DNA of 64,000 nucleotides. Origin: Arthrobacter sp. SLBN-112. GTDB taxonomy: Bacteria > Actinomycetota > Actinomycetes > Actinomycetales > Micrococcaceae. This document shows positions 27,232 through 33,990 of the stretch, in pieces. The DNA is taken from contig NZ_JAUSXY010000001.1 in the NCBI RefSeq assembly GCF_030944625.1, positions 806,001-870,000 on the forward strand, written 5' to 3'. The notes beneath the pieces are model-generated. The model ran no database searches, was not told the origin of the DNA, and worked only from the letters and a program-made list of their open reading frames with translations. The translations under genes were made by a program, and so were the position numbers. How positions within the stretch are numbered: position 1 is the first letter of the stretch; every line of letters begins with the position of its first letter.

Positions 27232-28728
27232 ATGCAAAGCATCAGGCACCGCCGCCGGAGTTGGCCCAGCCGCGTCGATAGGTACCTTCTCCAGCATGTT
27301 TCAAACCTTCCCGGAGGCAGCCACGACGCGTTCTTCCGTCGGCTTTCGGCTTCAGCCAACCAGGGCAAGCTCTGGATCGGAACCGCAGCCGTCCTGGCGC
27401 TGTTCCCCGGCAAGACCCGGCGGGCTGCAGTCCATGGGCTGATCGCCCAGGGCGTCGCATCGGCCGTCACCAACCTGGTGTTCAAGACGCTGCTCCCCCG
27501 GACCCGGCCGCAGCCGGAACACCTCCCGGTGTTCCGCTTCGTCCACCCCCAACCCCAGAGCTCCTCCATGCCTTCGGGCCACTCAGCTTCTGCCGTCGCC
27601 TTCGCGGTGGGCGCAGGCCTGGTCCGGCCCGCGCTCGGGGCTGCCTTGGCCCCCGCGGCCCTCGGCGTGGCCTACTCAAGGGTCCACACCGGCGCGCACT
27701 GGCCCTCGGATGTGATCTTCGGTTCGGCGCTCGGCGCAGGCGCCGCTCTGGTGACCCGGCACTGGTGGCCTGTCCGGCCGCCCATCCCGCAGACAGCCCG
27801 GACCTGGGCCGAGGCGCCCGGGCTGCCCGCCGGCGAAGGCCTCAGCATCGTGGTCAACACCCTGGGTGGATCCTTCAAGGAGGAAACGGCCGCCGCCCTC
27901 AAGCAAGTATTCCCAAAGGCGCATATAAACACGGTGCAGCCCGAAGATGACCTGGTGCAGCAAATCAACGCAACCGCCGACGTGCCCGGGACCCGTGCCC
28001 TGGGTGTGTGGGGCGGCGACGGAACCGTCGGCGCTGCGGCCGCTGCCGCCGTCGACCGCTCCCTCCCCCTGCTGGTGCTGCCCGGCGGAACCCTCAACCA
28101 CTTCGCGCGGGACGCGGGCACCGGAAGCCTGAAGGACGCCGTGGAAGCGGCAACCAAGGGTGAGGCAGCGCTGGCGGACATCGGCATGGTGACCGCGGAA
28201 CGCGGCCTGGCGGCCAACCCCGAAGTGTCCAAACTGGTCATGCTGAACACATCGAGCATCGGGCTCTATCCCAATCTGGTGCGGCGCCGGGAGCACCTGC
28301 AGCCCGCGCTTGGAAAGCCACTGGCCGGCGTCGTCGCCATGTTCCGCACCTTCGCAGCGGGAACTCCGATCACGCTGTCCGTGGACGGCGTCCGGCACAA
28401 AGTGTGGATCGCCTACCTCGGACGGGGCCGCTACTACCCCCGGGACCACGCGCCGCTGATCCGGCCCGTCATGGACGACGGCTTACTGGACGTCCGACTG
28501 ATCACCGCCGACGAATCCTTCGCCCGTGTTCGCCTGCTCTGGGCCGTACTGACCGGCACCGTGGCAAGCTCCAGGATCACCCACCTGCGTGAGGCCACGG
28601 AGGTCAGCATCGACGCGGACGGCGCACCCATGGCCCTGGCAGTGGATGGTGAAGCACTGCCGGGAGTGCGCCGGGTCGCCTACACCGTGCGGCGCAAGGC
28701 GTTGACCTACTATTCCCCGCGCCCCTGA
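27232..28728 (+). CDS. PAP2 phosphatase-diacylglycerol kinase fusion
   Basis: 498 residues, two domains. The N-terminal ~190 residues form a membrane PAP2/phosphatidic-acid phosphatase: KTLLPRTRP (motif 1), SMPSGHSASA (motif 2) and SRVHTGAHWPSDV (motif 3) are all present. The C-terminal ~290 residues are a DAGK/sphingosine-kinase-like catalytic domain: GGDGTVGAAA near residue 263 and LPGGTLNHFARD, with the distal acidic region MDDGLLDV. The pair suggests turnover of lipid phosphates at the membrane (phosphatidate/diacylglycerol or polyprenyl phosphates). Such fusions occur in actinobacteria. Confidence 0.9.
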   Translation: MQSIRHRRRSWPSRVDRYLLQHVSNLPGGSHDAFFRRLSASANQGKLWIGTAAVLALFPGKTRRAAVHGLIAQGVASAVTNLVFKTLLPRTRPQPEHLPVFRFVHPQPQSSSMPSGHSASAVAFAVGAGLVRPALGAALAPAALGVAYSRVHTGAHWPSDVIFGSALGAGAALVTRHWWPVRPPIPQTARTWAEAPGLPAGEGLSIVVNTLGGSFKEETAAALKQVFPKAHINTVQPEDDLVQQINATADVPGTRALGVWGGDGTVGAAAAAAVDRSLPLLVLPGGTLNHFARDAGTGSLKDAVEAATKGEAALADIGMVTAERGLAANPEVSKLVMLNTSSIGLYPNLVRRREHLQPALGKPLAGVVAMFRTFAAGTPITLSVDGVRHKVWIAYLGRGRYYPRDHAPLIRPVMDDGLLDVRLITADESFARVRLLWAVLTGTVASSRITHLREATEVSIDADGAPMALAVDGEALPGVRRVAYTVRRKALTYYSPRP

Positions 28729-28755
28729 CCAGGGGAGGCGTGGTTCCCGGAGCAA

Positions 28756-28786
28756 CCCTGATTCTCCCCTGAATCATCCCTGAATC
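28756..28786 (+). promoter_or_regulatory. Three direct repeats at 11-bp spacing (OmpR-type regulator box)
   Basis: CCCTGATTC (28756-28764), CCCTGAATC (28767-28775) and CCCTGAATC (28778-28786), starts exactly 11 bp apart. An OmpR/PhoB-type response regulator usually binds such helical-turn-phased repeats just upstream of -35. A candidate -10 TAGCGT is at 28812-28817. No two-component genes are in the window. Confidence 0.6.
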
Positions 28787-28878
28787 CGGCGAAAAGCGGC
28801 TGCGGCCCCGTTAGCGTGGGGAGTGAACTCCCACAGAACGCCATCCGCAGCCGCGTGCTGCCGTCAAAAGGACTATTC

Positions 28879-29802
28879 ATGATCGAGGCAAACGGGCTGA
28901 CAAAGGTCTACGGGGCGAAGACCGCCGTCGCCGGCGTCAGCTTCACCGTCAAGGCAGGGCAAGTCACTGGATTCCTGGGCCCGAACGGGGCAGGAAAATC
29001 CACCACGATGCGCATGATCATGGGACTGGACCGGCCGACGTCGGGATCGGTCACAGTGAACGGCCTCCCGTACGTCAAGCACACGGCGCCGCTGCGCCAG
29101 GTGGGTGCCCTGCTGGACGCGAAAGCGGTCCACACGAGCCGCAGTGCCTACAACCACCTGCTGGCCATGGCAGCCACGCACGGGATTCCCAAAGCCCGGG
29201 TGCACGAAGTGATCGAGATGACCGGGCTCGACGCAGTGGCGCGCAAGAAGGCCGGCGGCTTCTCGCTGGGCATGGGCCAGCGGCTGGGCATCGCCGCCGC
29301 CCTGCTCGGCGACCCGCAGACACTCATCCTTGACGAACCGGTCAACGGGCTGGACCCGGAAGGCGTGGTCTGGGTGCGGAACCTGGTCCGTTACCTCGCC
29401 GGGCAGGGACGCACCGTGTTCCTTTCCAGCCACCTCATGAGCGAGATGGCCCAGACTGCCGACCACCTCATCGTCATCGGCCGTGGCCGGGTGATCGCCG
29501 ATGCTCCCATCCGCGACATCATCACCGGCAAGGGCCAGGCACGCGTCCGCGTCCGCACCGACCAACCTGACCGGCTGTACCAGCTCCTTGCCGGCCGGGG
29601 CGCCTCCATCGAGGTTCCGGAACGTGAACTGCTGGAAGTAACCGGCCTGGAGCCCAAGGCGATCGCCGCGGCGGCCCTGGAAAGCCAGGTCATGGTCTAC
29701 GAACTCACGCCCCTCACGGCCAGCCTCGAGGAAGCGTACATGGAACTGACCAAGGACGACGTCGAATACCACTCCCTGCCCGCCGCGGAGGTAAGCAAAT
29801 AA
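28879..29802 (+). CDS. ABC exporter ATP-binding protein (DrrA/CcmA-like)
   Basis: 307 residues. Walker A GPNGAGKST near residue 38, signature GFSLGMGQRLGIA, Walker B LILDEPVNGLDPEG and the switch His in FLSSHLMSEM. The C-terminal ~80 residues are the extra domain of the exporter class with a separate permease. ATG 28879 follows an AAAGGA Shine-Dalgarno; the frame extends further upstream but covers the promoter. The permease gene overlaps its stop (TAATG). Confidence 0.92.
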   Translation: MIEANGLTKVYGAKTAVAGVSFTVKAGQVTGFLGPNGAGKSTTMRMIMGLDRPTSGSVTVNGLPYVKHTAPLRQVGALLDAKAVHTSRSAYNHLLAMAATHGIPKARVHEVIEMTGLDAVARKKAGGFSLGMGQRLGIAAALLGDPQTLILDEPVNGLDPEGVVWVRNLVRYLAGQGRTVFLSSHLMSEMAQTADHLIVIGRGRVIADAPIRDIITGKGQARVRVRTDQPDRLYQLLAGRGASIEVPERELLEVTGLEPKAIAAAALESQVMVYELTPLTASLEEAYMELTKDDVEYHSLPAAEVSK

Positions 29803-30695
29803 TGAGCGCCATGACCACAGAATCCACGGCTTCGCCCGAACCGGCATCGTCCTCCGCAGGCCACAGCCGCGGCGGCCACGGGAAATCCCTGCCCGGTCCC
29901 ACGTTCCTCCGGGTGCTCAACTCGGAGGTCATCAAGTTCCGGAGCCTGCTCTCGACGCTGATCCTGCTCGCGGCCACCGCGGTTGTGATGGTGGGCTTCG
30001 GTGCGCTGTCCGCCTGGGGCACCGGCCAGTTTGCCAGCGCGGCCTCGCGGGATCCGCAGGCGGCTGTCCGGGCGGCTTCCCAAGGCGGGGACCTCGCCAT
30101 CAGCGTGCCCACTTCGGGCATCGCCTTCGCCCAGCTGATCCTCGGCTCCCTGGGCGTGCTCTTGATGAGCTCGGAATTCACCACCGGCATGGCGCGGTCC
30201 ACGTTCGCGGCGGTGCCTAAGAGGCTGCCCGCGTTCACGGCCAAACTGGTGGTGGTCATGGTGGTGTCCTTCGCGGTTACGGCCATCTCCACCTGGGCGG
30301 CGGGACTGGTGGCGGTTCCCATTCTGGACAACTACGGACTCAAGCTGGACCTGGGCAGCTCCGAATCCGTGAAACTGCTCCTGGTCAACAGCATCTACGT
30401 GGCGGCCGTAGCCGCGATCGGCATGGCCCTGGGCACGCTGCTTCGGAACTCCGCCGGCGGCATCATGAGCCTGGTGGGCATCTTCTTCGTGGCACCGATC
30501 GCTTTCCAGCTCATTCCCGGCGACTTCTTCAAGGAAGCCAGGAAGTACCTGCCCGGCAACACGGTTGAGCCGTTGACGGCGGCCCAGCACGTGCCGGACA
30601 CCCTCGAAACATGGCAGGCGGCCTTGGTTCTGGGCGCCTGGGTGGTGATCCCCATCCTGATCGCCGCCGTCCTGCTGAAGCGCCGGGACGTGTAG
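29802..30695 (+). CDS. ABC-2-type permease of the exporter
   Basis: 297 residues: a hydrophilic Ser/His-rich N-terminus (about 40), then six hydrophobic segments beginning FRSLLSTLILLAATAVVMVG. It resembles the ABC-2 permeases that pair with DrrA-like ATPases; members export bacteriocin-like peptides, lantibiotics, daunorubicin or lipids. The substrate is unknown. It is translationally coupled to the ATPase and followed by a GC-rich hairpin. Confidence 0.85.
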   Translation: MSAMTTESTASPEPASSSAGHSRGGHGKSLPGPTFLRVLNSEVIKFRSLLSTLILLAATAVVMVGFGALSAWGTGQFASAASRDPQAAVRAASQGGDLAISVPTSGIAFAQLILGSLGVLLMSSEFTTGMARSTFAAVPKRLPAFTAKLVVVMVVSFAVTAISTWAAGLVAVPILDNYGLKLDLGSSESVKLLLVNSIYVAAVAAIGMALGTLLRNSAGGIMSLVGIFFVAPIAFQLIPGDFFKEARKYLPGNTVEPLTAAQHVPDTLETWQAALVLGAWVVIPILIAAVLLKRRDV

Positions 30696-30706
30696 GGGGT
30701 TACCCT

Positions 30707-30734
30707 GCGCCGGCCACCCGGACGTGGCCGGCGC
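30707..30734 (+). terminator. GC-rich hairpin after the ABC permease
   Basis: Perfect 11-bp stem (30707-30717 with 30724-30734), 6-nt loop, no T-tract. It starts 11 bp after the stop. Probable terminator. Confidence 0.6.
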
Positions 30735-30833
30735 GTGGTTTCCGGCACATTACAAAAGTGCCTGGCAGGAAACATTATTTGCCTCTAGTGGTTCCTGCTT
30801 GGAGTGCCGTCCTGTTGGACGCAACCAGATCTG

Positions 30834-30861
30834 TTGGAGTGCACAAAGCAAGGGGCATAAT
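30834..30861 (+). promoter_or_regulatory. Candidate promoter of the amino-acid permease
   Basis: TTGGAG (30834-30839), 16-bp spacer, CATAAT (30856-30861), giving a roughly 100-nt leader before the ATG at 30968. A 7-bp inverted repeat (GCAGGAA/TTCCTGC) lies upstream, between the hairpin and the promoter. Weak evidence. Confidence 0.35.
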
Positions 30862-30967
30862 GGCGGACCTAGGGTGAAACGACGATGTGGTGCATCACAC
30901 GGTCCGCCGGAGGTGCATCAACGAACATCGCACACTCTCTGCAATTTCCCAACAGGACGGCACTTCC

Positions 30968-32374
30968 ATGCATGCTGACCAGCAACTCTCAAAGTCCCTG
31001 AAACCCAGGCACCTGTCCATGATCGCCATTGCCGGCGTGATCGGTGCAGGGCTCTTCGTCGGCTCGGGGGCTGCGATCCAGCAGGCCGGCCCGGGTATCC
31101 TCGTCGCATACGCAGCCGCTGGCCTGGTGGTCATCCTGGTGATGCGCATGCTGGGGGAGATGGCCGCCGCGAACCCGGAGACGGGTTCCTTCTCCACCTA
31201 TGCGGACAAGGCAATGGGCCGCTGGGCCGGGTTTAGCATCGGCTGGCTCTACGCCTGGTTCTGGATCATCGTCCTGGGTATCGAGGCCACCGCAGGTGCG
31301 GCCATCATGCACCGGTGGGTGCCAGGCATCGACCAGTGGGTCTGGGCCCTTGCCCTCATGGTGTTGCTGACCCTGACCAACCTCGGCTCGGTGAAGTCCT
31401 ACGGCGAGTTCGAGTTTTGGTTCGCGTCCATCAAAGTGGCCGCCATCGTCCTGTTCCTGGTCTTCGGCGCCGCCGCCATCCTGGGACTCATCCCCGGCGT
31501 TCCGGCTCCCGGCCTGAGCAACCTGGTCAACAACGGAGGATTCATGCCGAACGGGCCGGGCGCAGTCCTGGCCGGCATCCTCGTGGTGGTCTTCTCCTTC
31601 TTCGGCGCCGAGATCGCTACCATTGCCGCCGGCGAATCCGAAAACCCCGTGGACGCCGTGAAGAAGGCTGTGAAGTCCACCGTGTGGCGCATCCTGGTGT
31701 TCTACATCGGTTCAATCGCCGTGGTGGTCACCCTGTTGCCCTGGAACTCGGCCTCCGTCGCCAAGAGCCCCTACGTTGCTGTCATCGAACTCTTCGGCAT
31801 CCCCGGCGCCGGAACCATCATGGACGTCGTGGTCCTGACCTCCGTCCTGTCCTGCCTCAACTCCGGGCTCTACACCGCAAGTCGTATGCTGTTTTCGCTC
31901 TCCACCCGCGGTGACGCCCCGCGCTCGTGGATGCGGATCTCCCGGCGCGGTGTTCCCGCCGCGGCCGTGCTCGCCTCCACGGTGGTCGGCTTCGTCACGG
32001 TGGGCCTGAACTACATCGCCCCGGACACGGTGTTCCTCTTCCTGGTCAACACCTCCGGTGCCATCGCCCTGTTCGTCTGGCTTGTCATCTCCGTGTCCCA
32101 GCTGATCCTCCGCCGCCGGATGGGCGCCGCAGCCCAGGGCCTGCAGCTGAAGATGTGGCTGTTCCCGTACCTCACCTGGGCAGCCATCGTCAGCATCGTG
32201 GCCCTGCTCATCGGCATGGTGATCGTGGAATCAACCCGCGAATCACTGCTGCTCTCCATCGCATTGGCCCTGGTGGTGGTTGCCGTGGGCGTGCTGCGCT
32301 ACCGGCGCAAGGACGCGGCAACGGCAACGGAACCGGCCGTGGCATCCGAGGCTGCCGCGGCACCCGTGGAGTAG
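30968..32374 (+). CDS. Amino-acid permease (APC superfamily, GabP/AnsP-like)
   Basis: 468 residues, about 12 helices. The APC/AAT signature is at the N-terminus (LKPRHLSMIAIAGVIGAGLFVGSG, with residues 12-35), followed by GEMAAANPETGSFSTYA, and IAAGESENP in the middle loop, which is typical of the AAT family (GabP, CycA, AnsP, RocE). It imports a neutral or amine-type amino acid by proton symport; the substrate is undetermined. A modest Shine-Dalgarno (GGACGG) precedes the ATG. The M18 peptidase gene follows 20 bp downstream but has its own leaderless -10. Confidence 0.9.
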   Translation: MHADQQLSKSLKPRHLSMIAIAGVIGAGLFVGSGAAIQQAGPGILVAYAAAGLVVILVMRMLGEMAAANPETGSFSTYADKAMGRWAGFSIGWLYAWFWIIVLGIEATAGAAIMHRWVPGIDQWVWALALMVLLTLTNLGSVKSYGEFEFWFASIKVAAIVLFLVFGAAAILGLIPGVPAPGLSNLVNNGGFMPNGPGAVLAGILVVVFSFFGAEIATIAAGESENPVDAVKKAVKSTVWRILVFYIGSIAVVVTLLPWNSASVAKSPYVAVIELFGIPGAGTIMDVVVLTSVLSCLNSGLYTASRMLFSLSTRGDAPRSWMRISRRGVPAAAVLASTVVGFVTVGLNYIAPDTVFLFLVNTSGAIALFVWLVISVSQLILRRRMGAAAQGLQLKMWLFPYLTWAAIVSIVALLIGMVIVESTRESLLLSIALALVVVAVGVLRYRRKDAATATEPAVASEAAAAPVE

Positions 32375-32381
32375 GCCGCAC

Positions 32382-32387
32382 TAGACT
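32382..32387 (+). promoter_or_regulatory. -10 box of leaderless M18 transcript
   Basis: TAGACT followed by 7 nt and the ATG at 32395, no Shine-Dalgarno. It lies 7 bp after the permease stop. Confidence 0.5.
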
Positions 32388-32394
32388 CGGGACC

Positions 32395-33696
32395 ATGCCT
32401 TTGACTTCCTCTGCCGCAGACCACATCCAGGACCTTGGCGCCTATGTCAGCGCATCGCCGTCGAGCTTTCACGCCGCCCACGAGGGCGGCCGGCGGCTGG
32501 AGGAAGCCGGCTTCCTCCGCCTGGACGAGCTGCAGCCGTGGGAGGGCGGGCCCGGCTCCTTCTTCATGATCCGCGACGGCGCTCTGATCGCCTGGGTGGT
32601 TCCCGAAGGAGCCGGACCTGCCACCGGCTTCAACATCCTGGGGGCGCACACCGATTCGCCGTCCTTCAAACTCAAACCGAAGCCCACCACCGGCGCCCAC
32701 GGCTGGCTCCAGGCCGGGGTGGAGATCTACGGCGGCCCCCTGCTCAACTCCTGGCTGGACCGTGAGCTGCGGCTCGCGGGCCGGCTGGTGATGCTCGACG
32801 GCACGGAGCACCTGGCCGCCACCGGACCGCTGCTCCGCTTCCCGCAGCTGGCCATCCACCTGGACCGGGCTGTGAACGAAGGGCTCGCACTGGACAAACA
32901 GCGCCACATGAACCCGGTGTGGGGGCTGGGAAATCCCACGGACTCGGACCTGCTGGGCGTCCTGGCCGCATCGGTTGCCGGTGCCTCCGTCGATCCGGCG
33001 GACATTGGCGGGTACGACGTCGTCATTGCGGACACACAGGCGCCTGCGGTTTTCGGGGGCAAGGGGGAGTTCTTCGCATCAGGGCGGTTGGACAACCTTT
33101 CGGCCACGCACGCGGGGCTGGCGGCCCTGATTGCCCATGCGGGGTCCGGCACGGCCGGCGGACCGATTGCGGTCCTCGCCGCGTTCGACCATGAGGAAAT
33201 CGGCTCCAACTCGCGCTCCGGTGCCTGCGGGCCCATCCTTGAGGACGTGCTGGTGCGCATCTCGGACGGCCTTGGCGCAACGGTGAGCCAGCGGCGCCAG
33301 GCCCTGGCGGCGTCGTTCTGCCTCTCAGCCGACGCCGGGCATGCGGTCCACCCCAACTACGCCGAGCGGCACGATCCCGCCAACCATCCTGTCCTCAACG
33401 GGGGACCGCTCCTGAAGATTAACGCCAACCAGCGCTACGCCACTGACGCGTTGGGCGCGGCGTTCTGGGCCCGGCTCTGCGGCGAAGCGGGCGTGCCCTA
33501 CCAGGAATTCGTCTCCAATAATGTGGTGCCCTGCGGTTCCACCATCGGACCGCTCACGGCCACGCGGCTGGGGATACGGACCGTGGACGTGGGCGTGCCG
33601 CTGCTGTCCATGCATTCCGCACGCGAGCTGTGCGGAGTGGAGGATCCCCTCCGTCTTGCCGCCGTCTCGGAACTGTTCTTCCGGACGCCGGCATAG
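32395..33696 (+). CDS. apeB: M18-family aminopeptidase
   Basis: 433 residues. Dinuclear zinc aminopeptidase of the aspartyl aminopeptidase (M18) family, which removes N-terminal acidic residues from peptides. Metal-binding and catalytic motifs are visible: GAHTDSPS (His near residue 85), FASGRLDNLS, the FDHEEIGS catalytic Glu pair, SADAGHAVHPNY and a C-terminal MHSARE. The gene name is by family. It follows the amino-acid permease and may be part of peptide or amino-acid use. Confidence 0.92.
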   Translation: MPLTSSAADHIQDLGAYVSASPSSFHAAHEGGRRLEEAGFLRLDELQPWEGGPGSFFMIRDGALIAWVVPEGAGPATGFNILGAHTDSPSFKLKPKPTTGAHGWLQAGVEIYGGPLLNSWLDRELRLAGRLVMLDGTEHLAATGPLLRFPQLAIHLDRAVNEGLALDKQRHMNPVWGLGNPTDSDLLGVLAASVAGASVDPADIGGYDVVIADTQAPAVFGGKGEFFASGRLDNLSATHAGLAALIAHAGSGTAGGPIAVLAAFDHEEIGSNSRSGACGPILEDVLVRISDGLGATVSQRRQALAASFCLSADAGHAVHPNYAERHDPANHPVLNGGPLLKINANQRYATDALGAAFWARLCGEAGVPYQEFVSNNVVPCGSTIGPLTATRLGIRTVDVGVPLLSMHSARELCGVEDPLRLAAVSELFFRTPA

Positions 33697-33990
33697 CCAG
33701 GCAGTTTGTGGCACCACAAAGGTTCGTGCGGGTACCCACATAGGTAGCCCACCGGGCTCCGGTTAGAGGGTTTCCCCGGCCTACGGTGGGGAAACACGGA
33801 TGCCGTTGGGTGTCCGGCCCACGGTTCCGGGCCGGATGCCAGGTCCTCGCAGTCCTGCCAACCGATGGCATCCGTCGACAACTGACAGATGCGACAGGTG
33901 CCGTGCCGGGTGACCGGTGCGCGGCTGAAACGGGGAGTGCAGACCCCTTTTCCGGCCGACGTGCTCCTGCGCTGTGACCATGGAGCCGGA
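33697..33990. other. Intergenic region before the polysaccharide locus
   Basis: No gene seen. It has an inverted repeat TTTGTGG/CCACAAA (33705-33720, 2-nt loop) 9 bp after the M18 stop, a possible weak terminator. A second repeat, GTTTCCCC/GGGGAAAC (33770-33777 and 33788-33795), overlaps a TACGGT -10-like hexamer (33782-33787). This is the probable promoter/operator of the rightward GT fusion gene, about 200 bp before its ATG. Confidence 0.45.
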
